A stretch of DNA of 64,000 bases from Balanoglossus misakiensis (Eukaryota; Hemichordata), in contig CM082587.2 of assembly GCA_040954595.2 (NCBI GenBank), positions 6,076,001 to 6,140,000 on the forward strand. Direction: 5' to 3'. The notes beneath the pieces were generated by a model that was not told the DNA's origin, did not search any database, and saw only the letters and a list, made by a program, of their open reading frames with translations. Position 1 is the first letter of the stretch. Each line of letters begins with the position of its first letter. A program made the position numbers and the translations under genes. Below, piece after piece: positions 12,214-24,500 of this stretch.

Positions 12214-14178
12214 ATGACGAGCGCGGCAAATGAAGACGATCGAGAGTGGGAGGACCAGGCACCACCAAATTTCAAATGTCACTCGAACGCCAGTAACATC
12301 GTCGATTTCAAGGCCTTGAAAGCGCATCAGTTTTGGGCCGAAAAGTGCTGTTTTTCGCCCAAATCGTATCTGTTGGCTACTTGTTCCGGTGATATGTCCG
12401 TGCGGTTGTGGAAAGTGGCAGACGACAACTTTATAGCGGAAGGAACGCTGTTACATTTCGCCACCGTGTGGTGCTGCGATTTCAACGCCAGCGAAACCCA
12501 CCTGTGTACGTGCTGCAGCGATGGCGGCCTTTACATCTGGAACCTTTCCACCAAGAAGTGCGAGCAGACTTTCCACGGAAACCTCGGCTCGCTGTTCAGC
12601 TGCAAGTTCTCCCCCGACGGTCGCCTCGTCGCTGCCGCCGGAATCGAGAAGCTCATCAAACTTTGGGACCCGGAACTGGAAATGTGCCGCGTTCTCCGCG
12701 GGCACAGAAATGTTGTTGACGACATCGCTTTCGCGCCCTGTGGGAAGGTTCTCGCGTCGGTGTCCAAGGACAGGACGTGTCGGCTGTGGTTTCTGGCGGG
12801 AAAGTACGTCAAGTCGAAAATTCTGAGAGGCCATCGCCACTGGATAACGTCATGCGAGTTTTCCAGTAGCGGCCACCTGTTGGCGACAACATCGATGGAT
12901 GGAACGGTGAGGCTCTGGGATGTGGCCGGAATGAATTTCAAACTCCTTCACGTTTTGTCTGGACATACTTGCATCGTATGGAGCAGCAGCTTTTTTCGAG
13001 TTGGCGGAAATGACGTACTTGTATCTTGTGCAAGCGATAGGTCGCTCAGGTGAGTTAGATGAAAAGTTGTTAGGCCTCCATCTCATGCATTCCAAATTCA
13101 CTGTTCCTCGACATGTCGTTGTCATGAAGATTATAGACCATACAGTAGGCCTAAGCTTATAATATGGTAGTCAGTTTTGGCCAAAAATTTTGGGGAAAAA
13201 ATACAGACAAATGACCAGAATGGCATCAATATTTACCCAAGGAAACGCCACTTTAAACGAAATATTTTGGCATCAAATTACTAAGTATGTTTCTTCTTTG
13301 AATGATGCAGATTTTGGAGTGTTGAGGCGGGAAAACAGATGCACTGTGAACGAGAGATCGGAGCCGAGCAGCTGAACGACAACCGCGGCAACCAGTTGCT
13401 CAGCTGCGCCGCCAGCCATGACTCCAAGTACGTGGCGCTGTGTGACTACGAGGGAAGGCTTTTTCTTGGGAACCTGGAAGCAACTTGGAGAATTTTCTTC
13501 GGTAGTGGCACAGACGGAAACATCCAAAGCGACCGACATCAAAATGATATAAATGCCAGCGCATCTGACGGTAAGGCAGAGATTCTGGACGGAAAAATCA
13601 GCGCGAACGATAAACCTACCGATCCGGAGGGAAATGGCGCTGAAGACTTTGAAATGGAGCATGATGGGAAATCAAAACTGACCGGCCGATCGGATGCTGG
13701 CATGGGGAATTGTGGCGGGAAAACTAGCGACAAAAAACAGAATGGCACTGACGAAACGGAAAAGGATTTCAAAACCAGGGAATGCGAACAAGACTGTACA
13801 GAAGATACTGAAATGGAACACGATGGAAATGGTGTCGTGCACGAACTACTCTGTCCTGGAGACGTTGTCATGGAGATTGATGGCAAAATTAGTGATGAAC
13901 GTGGCAACGAAGACGCTGAATCGGTGAAAGGCGGCAACAATTTCAAAGAGCTAAACTGCACGGCAGATATGGAAACAGAGACTAGTGGAAAAACCATTGC
14001 GAGTGACAATAACGTCGAGGATGTTCAAACTGGCCACGTGGATATTGAAATGGAGAAAGACGGAAATTCCAACGATGACGTCGAACAAAATGGTCGGGAT
14101 GATTTTCAAATGGAGAGAGGCCGAATAGCCAAGATGGATTCACAATACAGCGCTGAATTAATGGAAACTGAAATGTAA
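12214..14178 (+). CDS. WD40 seven-blade propeller protein with acidic repeat tail
   Basis: Two coding exons, 12214-13049 and 13311-14178, give 567 residues. The donor is CAG/GTGAGT and the acceptor GATGCAG; the junction restores an LRFWSV blade end. The chosen ATG starts MTSAANEDD and is the first in frame. Seven WD-type blades span about residues 30-343, several with GH and WD/W motifs (VRLWKV, LYIWNL, IKLWDP, CRLWFL, VRLWDV, LRFWSV). Such propellers are protein-interaction scaffolds. The last about 220 residues are acidic and hydrophilic, with six degenerate copies of a D-x-E/Q-M-E-x-D-G motif near residues 390, 443, 462, 497, 522 and 542. I cannot assign an orthologue. It is convergent with ACBD6. 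Confidence 0.9.
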
Positions 14179-14974
14179 TAGATGGTTTACATACTTTTGT
14201 ATAAAAATTATCAATGAAAAACTAACGCCAGGAAATTTAAAAAGACAATTTTGATTTTTTTTTCACTTGAACATAAATGTATTGTTGACACTTAGGTCAT
14301 TCCCACTGAGTACATTAAAAGTATTGAAAAGAATTAATCTGACAAAACTTGCAGAATATTTTTAGTATTTTCCCCAAATACAATGTACAGTAGTAGATCA
14401 TTACCCAAGTCTACCATCACAGTGGAAAATAAATAGCCAAGCTGTAACATACTTGATACATACTGTGTATCCTAAAAATAATGGACTTCTTAGAATAATC
14501 TCAAGATGTCTTATTTTGGTGGATTCAGAACTGAAAAGAAAAAGGCCAGGTTTATCAATTTAAAGAAGAAAATTGCACAAGACAATTTGCTGGTTAGCCT
14601 TTGATAAGAAGAAAATATGCCTTTGGTGCCTGTGGTAAAACTTAAATGCCTTGTCATCACTGGAGAAGTATTTATATGTAAAATTCCACGAAACATTTAC
14701 ATGTTATTCAAAAATATATAAAGTACTGGAACAGGAATCTATTTCTGAGAATACTGTTTATGGAGGCTTTCAAAAATGTGGCTGAGGTCAGTTTGACATC
14801 TCAAGGTACGAAAAAGTCATTTTCTGTAAATCATAAATCTAGAGGTAGAGATTCTTTACAGGCAAAACAGAAAAAAAGGCGCCAATAGGTAACAAAACAT
14901 AGGTTAGCCCATTAAGTTTAGCTTCCTCTTGCTGACCCTCAATATTTACAAGTCCCAACACACAACATTCATGG
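14179..14974. other. convergent 3' region between the WD40 gene and ACBD6
   Basis: AT-rich DNA that should hold both 3' UTRs. An AATAAA on the plus strand at 14428-14433 is a plausible polyadenylation signal for the WD40 gene. No coding exon is recognisable. Confidence 0.6.
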
Positions 14975-16894
14975 CTATCTTTGCAAGAGGGAGATTATTT
15001 CCTTATTGTTTGTATTTTCAGACGGAAGACATCCATCGTTGTCCTTTAATGTTGGATTGGCACCCTTCTGCAGCAGCAGTTGTATAACTGGAATGAACTC
15101 ACATGTGACAGCTAAAAGAAAAGGAGAAGATCTGGTTTTTAGTTGGAGTTCAAGAGAAAAATAAAACACACAAAATACTTCACCCAGAAATTTAACCCAA
15201 TCGCATATTATTTTAGCCAAGTACTTTAAAGCAATCAATTGTTTCATGGAATCACTGAAGGAAGAATTTTTGGACCAAAAGGATTTACTATCGCATACTT
15301 TCTATGAAGGCTATGTGCAAAGCACTGTGTGGTAGGGTTACCTACTGTGTTGTTCACGAATGAAAAGATCACTGAGAAAGAAAATAAAGTCCAGAAACAA
15401 ATAGATATGATTTATGAAAAGACAAACCAATAGAATAAAAATAAAATAACAAAAACGTGCCCCTTACCATAATGTAGAGGCGTAAGACCGTCTTCATCTC
15501 TTGCGTTGATATCACAGTCACATTCCAACAGCACCTCTACAATATCCCTGTGTCCCCTGTCACAGGCCCAGTGGAGTAGTGACAAGCCCTGTGTATCATA
15601 TGTAAAAGGCTGGTGAATCTCTCATGAAGACAACAAACACAAAATAAATATCAATTAGATCAGCTCCAGAGTTTGTATTAACCCCCCTCCTCCTAGTTTC
15701 CTCTTTAGAGGTCCAACCTTGCCATAGAAAACAATGGGTTTGGACTGGACCATGGCGGTGAAAGGGTTAATATTCACAAAACCAACCTGCTCGTCTGATT
15801 TATTGACAAGGCCGTTGTCACTGCTTTGTAAGATGACCTTCACTTTGGACACACTGCCTTCCTTGACCCAGTCAAATATAGTCTTCTGGTCGTCACTGCA
15901 GCAGGAATACGAGAATTACAAAATTTTTAAATATCTACAGTCGGAACAATAGGTCAGACGATCACAAGATTTAAGACCCCCCTAGCTGAAAAAGTAGCAT
16001 AGCCACCCTGTTTTCTCTCTATATTTGTAATTCATTGATATATTCATGTTTATAAAAATCAGGAAAATGAAAAGGAGTCATCTACCTTAATTCTTCCTCC
16101 TCCTCTCTCCGCATCACACTGACGGCCACGCCCATGCCGGTTCCACCACTGCTCTCTTCCGCCCTCCGACGACCTTCCTCGCTGAGGTCGGGCGACCAGG
16201 AGGGATCGGCCTGCAGCAGCTCATTAATGTATTCCAACATGGCTTGCTGCATGCTCATGTCGCCCAGTTTCTTCCACGCATCCCTTCAGTGGAAGAGAAT
16301 GATTTTAACACCCATATGCACATGCACTTGTGTATATCTCAGTTTCTGTCTTTGGATAATGTCATATCTTTGGAGGCAAGCAATGAGCAATTGGAGAGGT
16401 CAATCTCAATTAAAAGCCTATTTCTTTTGTTATGGACAAAATCACAATCCTATTCATGATAAAACATTAACAACCAATTTCTGTACTTTCACTCACCATT
16501 TCTGCTTGCCTTCAAAATCAAAGAATCCAGGTCTACTGGTATTACAGGGACCTGTTTTTGCCTGAGAAATAAGATGGTTATAAGTGATTGTTTTATAAGG
16601 ATCAGGACCAAAAGCACCTACATGTACACCATCAATCACCACCACCACCACTCATTTCCTACAACTCTGTGTTTGACAAGCTATAGGTTGTAGGGTGTCA
16701 CACTCATCCAGACTTGCCTTCCGAAGTTCTGTTATTCACTCGCAAAATACCTGCTTGAATCTTGCATAAAACCGCAACAACTGGTCATTCCCTAATCTTC
16801 CCGCATTCTTCCTCACATGCGCCGTCGCTTGCTCGAAGCGGGCTTCCAGTTCGTCCTCATCGGCTTCGTAGTCTAGATCTGCATCTTCTAGCAT
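14975..16894 (-). CDS. ACBD6: acyl-CoA-binding domain-containing protein 6
   Basis: Six coding exons (16894-16751, 16561-16497, 16283-16086, 15895-15787, 15588-15468, 15111-14975) sum to 774 bases, 257 residues, near the family's usual size of about 280. The acidic N-terminus (MLEDADLDYEADEDELEARF) leads into an acyl-CoA-binding domain at about residues 18-100 (QLLRFYARFKQ, AKTGPCNTSRPGFFDFEGKQ, then W-x-AW). Two ankyrin repeats at about 172-250 read GLSLLHWACDRGH and GLTPLHYA, closing with a CLP motif typical of ACBD6. The protein binds long-chain acyl-CoA and, in vertebrates, supports N-myristoylation and lipid handling. It is cytosolic or nuclear with no signal peptide. All introns have GT..AG borders. 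Confidence 0.96.
15677..15773. repeat. short dispersed palindromic element in an ACBD6 intron
   Basis: Related to 22978-23068. Shared blocks in order are TTAACCC, a CCTC/GAGGTCCAAC box, CCATAGAA, CAATGG, TTTGGAC, ACCATGG and GGTGAAAGGGTTAA. The ends are inverted versions of TTAACCCTTTCACC, better preserved on the right here and on the left in the other copy. This points to a tiny TIR-type repeat. Confidence 0.6.
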
Positions 16895-17678
16895 TTTGAC
16901 GATTTCCTACCAATATCAGTTTGCGACGCTGCCGTAAAGAGGTATGCTCTGATTTTTTATTTACGTGAGTGATTTCATACATTATAACGACTTCGGTTTT
17001 GTTAAAAGACACTATTTACTCCTTAAATTGAAACTCGAGCAAAAATCACGGGAACTTACAGGATTAAACACATCATTTTGCCATCAACATGAAATGTTTG
17101 CTGCCGTAAGAAGGTAAGTCTTTTAATGAGTTGACAACATGGCTGCGCTCATGTCGCTCACTGCCAAGTTTTGAGTTTCGTCGCGGTGTTCATTTGGTCT
17201 GATGAATGTTTGACACATCACTGTTTCTCATTTGCACTATATGTCCCCCAGGGTGTGAAAAAAACACGACCGCTTTCAATTTGGCGGATGATTGACGCGA
17301 AGTCGTCCACGCACCAAGTAGGCTGTAGTGTTGGGATCATAAATACCTCGCTCTCGGGCCAAACGCGGAAGTGGAGTAAATTTGTATTTCGTAGCCGTAA
17401 GCGATCAGATCAATCGCTGGCAGGTGGGATCTCCGTGCTTGACAGGGAGGAAATGCAGTAGAGAAGTTGTGTCCTTCTTGGCAAAACGTGAGCGACAGAT
17501 CAAAGATTCCTTTTGTGCATGTACTTGGGTTGGACTTTGGAATGACACGCTGGAGTGACCCGAATGCCGAACGACCCCGAAGCCACCACTGTCGGTCCAG
17601 AAAGCAAGCGCCGAGAAGAGGGGGAGAAAGACCAGGTCACGTGCTTTCGGGACAAGTTCCCTAGTTACAGCAACAACA
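16895..17678. promoter_or_regulatory. intergenic region between ACBD6 and the membrane-protein ORF, likely divergent promoter
   Basis: Contains the ACBD6 5' side. An ACATGGCTGCG box at about 17138-17148 resembles a YY1-type core-promoter motif, a common companion of TATA-less housekeeping promoters. Short open frames here are not recognisable. The assignment is by position. Confidence 0.4.
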
Positions 17679-18098
17679 ATGACGGTTCTACCGATTCCAC
17701 GCCGGACTAGAACTTTCTCAGGTCCCCACTCCACATGCATGGACTGCGGCGACTCACACTTGAGCCGGTTGAAAAAGACCACGAAGGAGGACTCCTCATT
17801 CGACCTGTACAAGAGGAACTTGCTCCTCTACGGTTTTCTACGGTTCCTGCTCTTCTTTTCCGCGAGCCAGGCAACTTTCTTCGCCTTTATTGTGTCCGGG
17901 GTGACGTTCGTTGTGCAGTACGTTAGCATTCACGGATTTCTGCGATTCCAGTACAAGCTGACGGTCTTACTGATTATGATAAACAGAGACCGGCTGAATT
18001 TTCAAAGATTCAACGACATCTTCATCTACTGCATCCACGTTGTTATGCTGCTTGTTGGGGGCTTCGGGTGGTGCTGTCTGATGTTTATAGACAATTAA
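17679..18098 (+). CDS. hypothetical small multi-pass membrane protein
   Basis: A single open frame of 139 residues starting MTVLPIPRRTRTFSG and ending at TAA 18096-18098. The N-terminal 45 residues are basic and hydrophilic with a CMDC pair. They are followed by about three hydrophobic segments: LLLYGFLRFLLFFSA, TFFAFIVSGVTFVVQYVSI and IFIYCIHVVMLLVGGFGWCC. The remaining loops are basic (FQYKLTVLLIMINRDRLNF). I do not recognise the family. The start could lie upstream if an extra 5' exon exists. Plus-strand AATAAA hexamers at 18656-18661 and 19169-19174 could serve it. The hydrophobic periodicity makes random origin less likely. Confidence 0.55.
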   Translation: MTVLPIPRRTRTFSGPHSTCMDCGDSHLSRLKKTTKEDSSFDLYKRNLLLYGFLRFLLFFSASQATFFAFIVSGVTFVVQYVSIHGFLRFQYKLTVLLIMINRDRLNFQRFNDIFIYCIHVVMLLVGGFGWCCLMFIDN

Positions 18099-20465
18099 CG
18101 CTAAACAAAACAAGCATATGCATTCCTTTTATCGTTCACTTTTTAAAACGCTTTACTTATACTAACTAACTTGTTCAATATTCTCACAGAAAATTAGCAT
18201 TCTTATAACTACATAGGTGTAACCTATCTGAGGTGCGACATACACTACTATTAAAATGTGCCTTAATGGTAATAACCAGTTTTGAGTTTAAAACAATGCC
18301 ATGTACATGTAATGTACCCAACCCAATCCAAACCTGATCGCCAACAAAAACTGAAAAGTCTGTAGAGCTACATGTAAGGTTTTAATGTAGTCTTCATAGG
18401 TGTTTTAGAGATAGGTGATCATTCCGTGGGACGATAGACGTGATATTCATTTTGATTACCTTTACTGCTTGAAAAAAGGACAGACTGAAAAAAATACTTT
18501 CTTATAGTAGGTGTGCTTTATACTGCTAAAAGTAAAATGAGAATGTTGGGATACATGGACCATAGCTTTTCAATTGTGCTTTACTTGGGTTGTGAAAACC
18601 AACAAGGAAATTACACATGATTTTTTAAAATTTTCAAATCGGCTCTCATTTACCAAATAAACAGGTGATTTTGAAAAGTACAGTATTGTTTTTCAGAAAA
18701 AGAAATGTGATTTAACATTCCGTACACTGTTGAAGTTGGTGGCAGTCTCTCTCCCTGAGGGTGCAATTCTAAATGAACACCACTCGTGAATTGCTTCACA
18801 CAGGCTGCGGTTTATGGTATGCTGGGTCAAGCTACTTAACGCAGCCTGCATGGTCAAGGCCTGTTGAAGCCTTTGAACTCAAGTTCCACCAAGACTGAAA
18901 CATTTCTGCTCAAGTGGAAGTAATGCTGCATTTTTTGGAGAAATATTTATGAATAATTTTTAATTTTAAAGATAATTAATCACGGTGAAATGTGCTACTG
19001 TTAGTGGTGGAGCGTTGTATATTTACTTTGAAAAGTATATCTGTTGCTTCCATATTTTTGCAGTTTTAAGAATGTTATTTTTAATTAAAGAATTTAAATG
19101 GCTTTAATTTGTGGTTTGATTTTGATGTTACTTTTAACAAGTCTCCCTATTTGGATGAAAATGGTCACAATAAAATAATACTCCCATACACAACAAACAT
19201 ACACCTCATCTAAGCACACAATGTACTTGATATAAATCTGTTTATTTTGTGTATTTTTTTTATACTTTTAAAAGTACTATTTCTGCCGTCTCAATGACAG
19301 AAACAAAAGAAAATCATACAAACAACAAAGCAATTATTGAATAAACTGCACAGTTTTTAGGTAAACCAGGGGTGGGGCTCAAATTCAATTTTCCAGGATT
19401 TTTCCAGAGTAGTTTCCAGAAGTGCACATACTCGGGTAAATTCACTGAATCTGTGTAGACGATGAAAGCTTTTTATAAGAACTATTATCTGACAAATTCA
19501 ATGGGATTAACATCAAAGACCCAAACGCAGGATGTCTAGCGCAGACATGCTAAAAATCAAAATGTTGTAAATTTGTTCACAGTGGTCAAGTACAAACCGG
19601 TGTTGTGTCCAGGAGAAGTATTGACGGCATGTGTACACTCCTTCAGCAGCATAGCAATAAAATACTTCCTACTGCCAGACAGAGGAGCTTTAAACTAAGA
19701 CTTGAACCTTTGTATAAAGTTACATTTACTTGCACCTACTTAGGTTGTATGTTGTCTTCGTCAACCCTGTCACCCCTGTCTTGCTAGTACGCAGAGTCCA
19801 ACCATACCACTGCAAGTATAGGGACCGCATCAATTTATGAGGAGGGGGGGTGTCTGACCAGTTACAGCTCTTCCTACAATCCTTGAAACTCGGAAACTTT
19901 CCTGCTGTTAACAGCCCAGGACAAATCTGCGTGGTGGGATTTTTGACATGAAACGACAAAAGTACATGTAGTGCACACATTGAAAGGTCACCTGTTTGGC
20001 ATCCAGCTCAATAAAACAAAAAAAAATTAATGCCATTTACCGGCACATGCGGATTTCTCAAAAGTCTGAATGCAAGAGAGCTCTCAATGACGGGAGCTGA
20101 AAATTCCCTCAGGCGAATCTGGGAAAATGTGCAGTGCGATTGCCAAACTCTAGAATATCTCCATAAGCATAAATATGCTTTTGTCCCGTTCCATCTGTGT
20201 GTTGACGCTTGCAGAAACAGCATGAAATTTGTAACAGAGCAAACTACCTGTGGAAAAAAAACAATCACTAGAAAAGTCCTAGAATCTGAATTCTGTGATT
20301 TGTGTATCTACAGAAAGTACTGGTGCTATTGACTACTGAAACAGACACACATTTTGGGACTTTGACTGTACACTTCTGTTCGAGAGATCGGGTAAAACAA
20401 AATGACAACAGAATTGAAGAACACCCTCTCCCCCAAAAATCTTTGGTTATAGTGAACATTGCTAT
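18099..20465. other. 3' regions of the membrane-protein ORF and BAG6
   Basis: AT-rich with no recognisable exon. A minus-strand AATAAA (TTTATT at 19241-19246) might end BAG6, implying a 1.2-kb 3' UTR, but this is weak. At 19367 the string CAGGGGTGGGGCTC resembles the start of hAT-type elements; I could not find a matching right end. Confidence 0.4.
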
Positions 20466-21520
20466 TTAATCCTGATTAAAGTAGGTTTCTGTGTTGGGGT
20501 ACTTCTGTCGGTTGTAGTTCGGGTCTCGGCGCAGTCGTCTCTTTATGGAGTCCTGGATTTGTTGTTCGTAGGCCGAGTGGAGGTCGGTGTTTCCTTGCAG
20601 GTCGGCCCTCAGCGCTTCGTCGCTGGTCACCGGCTGCACTCCGGCCGTTTCCACGGCGCGCTGTAAGACGTTGGGCAGGACGGTGTCCACTCCGCCGTAC
20701 GGTCTTCTCTGAGACATCAACTGAAATGAGTATTGAGACTCAGTGTGAAATATAGTACGACTTCAGCTTATTTTACCTGAAAACAACTGGGTCTCGTGAA
20801 TGATGCCCCTGCATTGGTTTATCATGCATACACATTTGATGTCACAGTAATCTATATACCATAGTTTTGTTCCCAGTTTCACATTAGTACCCTTAAGAAC
20901 ACAAATCTGTAAGTATAATAATATTAATATCTATCAACACTAACCCTCCGTCTCTTTGGCGGCATCCCGCTTAGATACGCATCACTGAGGGGCGCCTGTT
21001 GGCCCTGGTGTCTTTGGCGAGAGATATCATTGGTTATCACTGGAACCCAATCCTGAAACAAAGAACAACCCACAAAAACATCACAAAACCATTCAGCACA
21101 CATTACCCAGTATGCGATGTGAGTGCCCCTATAAAAATCCTGGTTGATTTTGCATGGGTAGGAAAGAGAGAAAGAAAGACTGTGCAAATGAATGTGCATA
21201 TCAATGTTTCAACTCACTGCAGGTATGGCCGACTGCCAGCCATCTGTATCTTGCGTGTCCATGGTTACTGGTGAAGCGCCGACAGCTCCATCATTGAAAT
21301 CCATCTGAAGAAAAAAATGAAAGGTTTTGACAAATTTAATGCATACATCAAGTTTTTGACTACACACTGGTAATTCTCATACATAAGAAAGTATTCACAG
21401 ACTATCAGTAAATGCATGATTGTCAAATGACAGAAATGCTTGTCTTTAAGAACACTAATTTTTCGTAGACACTGCATGGGGAAAACCATTTCCTACTCAC
21501 TCACTCACTCGCTCACTCTT

Positions 21521-21552
<32 letters not shown>

Positions 21553-24500
21553 CATGTATATGTGTGTGTATGTATATGTATATGTATATGTGTATTACAG
21601 CTGACTAAATTTCACTCTGATTGGCTATTTCTACACCACATGACTTTACATCAAAGATGCCAGGGCAGATGGCACAAAAGCTCCACACAAATCATACCTG
21701 GTCGGGTGATGCCCGTTTCTTATGACTGACGGGTTGATCTTGATTCGTCGGTTCCGCAGTGTCCATCTTCTCCACTGGACTGGCAGACGTGTCTCTTGAG
21801 GCTGCGGAAGGCTCACCTCCGTTGGTCATTGGCTCACAGGTAGCAGTCTCAGCTGACGAGGGAACACACACACAATCATTTACATGCATGTAAAGACATT
21901 CATGTTACAATGACGTGTGCAAATCATGCAAAACCAGGCACACATCAAACAGCACCCTTCTGAAACAGGAACACCAACTGAAACCGAGGGTACTCTGGGA
22001 GCCAGACCACGCCCTCGTGAGACAAGAAAACATGTACCTTTCTGGGCACCGCCCGTCTTCTTGATGTAACACTGAACCTCCTGCGGTGTCACCTGGAAAT
22101 TCTCCGCCACAGTCCGAATGTTCTGTGGTCCGATCGTTGTCAGCCACGATCTGAACAGGGGGTTCATGTCTCGCGTTAGTGCTCTCTTTAAGTAAAATAT
22201 TGAAACATAAAATTATTCACTTGATTTTTTCTCGAGCAATGAGGGGTGGGGGGGGGGGAGAGGGTTGATAGGATCATTGAAAAGGGGGGGGAAGCGCAGA
22301 GATGGGAAAGAAATACGGTAGGAAGAGAGACATAGATATTGATAGAGATTGAAGATAAAATTGAAGAAATGCACAGTGTGTCTTCTAATAACTAATTTTA
22401 GAATGTCTTGAAACTTCTGTATGTCAGCCCTATACATTTAAATGTAGTACCGGTATATATAATTTTCGTGTCAACAGAGAGTTGAGTTAGAGAGCACAAT
22501 GGATATCAGTGGATAGCAACTGCCAATACTGTGTAATTGGTGTGTGCATGCATGTGGGCGTAAATGCGAATAGAGAGAGATGACATAAAGAGCTAATTAC
22601 CACTCTCTGTCTGATGATGTCTTCCACACCGTTCTGACCCTGCTGTAGAATGTGGATGTTCAGAACCAACCATTCGTGTGTTGCTCTGATGAGGTGGCTC
22701 TGAACGGCTTCTGCATACCTTTCCCCGGTTTCTGCAATGGACGAAAAAATGTGACAAGGATTAGGTCCTGGCATTCATGATACCCTTGTAAATTATGAGA
22801 AAAAGCTGGTGGGATACAAATATCAGTAAATTACAAAACCTATTTTTTTGGAAAACGATTTTTTCAGATATCTGAGGCATAACTTCTCTAAAAATAAAAA
22901 TGAGGGAAGTTACTGAAGGATGTGAGAATAACAACTTGACTCTTTTCCATTCAGAACATACCTCTCATAAGGAAATATTAACCCTTTCACCCCAATTGCC
23001 CCCTCTTGAGGTCCAACTTTTACCATAGAATTCAATGGATTTGGACCAAACCATGGTGGTCAAAAGGGTGGGTGAAATTACAACAAACCTGATGAGTTCA
23101 GCACCATATCGATAAGTTTAATAAGCGCACATCTGAGAAGTTCCACATTGGTTTCTGTGAGATCGATGTCATCCTTGGTGGGAAAGTTGCTCTGAAAGAA
23201 TGACAAAACCCGGAGTTTCATTGCAGGCAGCGGCGTCAATAGACATCACAAGAAAACAGGAATATGTGTTTGCAAAAATAAAGGCATACTTTCTTATGTA
23301 AGAGAATAGAGCTGCAGTTGTCCTAAGACATCATCATCTTCTTCATATTTCTTGGTTGCTACAAGGGTACACACCACAGATAGGTAATTCTAATAATGCA
23401 AGCTATTCTTACCGGATTTACTATTATAACTTCTACAATATTCCTGGCAAATCTATCAGCACCATCCTGAAAAATTAATATCATACCGTAATCAGTGCAT
23501 TTCTCTTTCTAATTAGGAAAAAAATCCACTGATTGCTTTCAGATAGTTCCCTTGAATTCTAGTATTTTTCAAGCCTGATAGAAGCAAAATATTAAGTACT
23601 TCGATGTGATATATTCTTTTTTATGTAGACGCTAGACTGATTTGTCTGCATACCTTTATGTTTTCTGAATTTGGTTCCTTCCCTTCGAGAACAGTGTTTC
23701 TGATGAACTCCTGACACTTTGTCCTGAATGTGGCACTTCGCAGGGGCTCGTTCTGGCCGAGCAGGATGTTGCTGATGTCGTTGAAGTTCAAGTTTCGGGC
23801 CAGAAATTGTATCAGGGAGAACACAAGTCCTGGGAAGAGAGAAAGTTGGGCGGAAATAACAATATGTCAGAGTGATATGCAACACAGAAGTGTTGCATAT
23901 CTTTCAATAAATCATATCAAGTCTTAGGCATTTTTTGCCAGAAAAAAAAATACATGTTTCACTGCATTTTAAAGCTTGAAAATGATGTACATGTACTTTG
24001 ATTGTGGACATTTACATATTCTAGCCACTCACCTTGGCCAAGCATCGTATGATATTGCAAACCGTGTGAAATCATGTAATTGTGTGCACTGGGGATTTCT
24101 TGCCCGCGTCTGGCTAGATCTAACTGCTCGTCGATGCCACGCCCTATCGTCATGAAAGCTTCGTCGGCCCGTTGTGACTGCGGATTGCTCTCGCTGGTGA
24201 AGAGTTCCGAGAAGGGGTTTTCTTCACTAGTGCTCGCTGTATAAGGGCAATGAAAAAGTGGTTATCTTTACATCAGCTGTTGCAGGTGGCAGTGTTCTCC
24301 CCAGACAAATTACAGAGCTGTGACCCGCCACTCTGTTATTTTTTGGAAACCAATAGAAACTCATTAACATAGCAATTATGCATATTGTTATATAAATTAG
24401 CTGCCACTCTGCCAGAAATTCCTGGGGAGAACACTGGGTGGGAAAGGGGCACCACAATTAACAGTGTCTGCAAAAAGGCAACGTGTCTGTCAGCTGACTC

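Noticed and set aside
19360-19790. Possible full hAT element starting CAGGGGTGGGGCTC
   Set aside because: The only nearby candidate right end (CACCCCTG at about 19769) does not extend as an inverted repeat, so a complete element is not supported.
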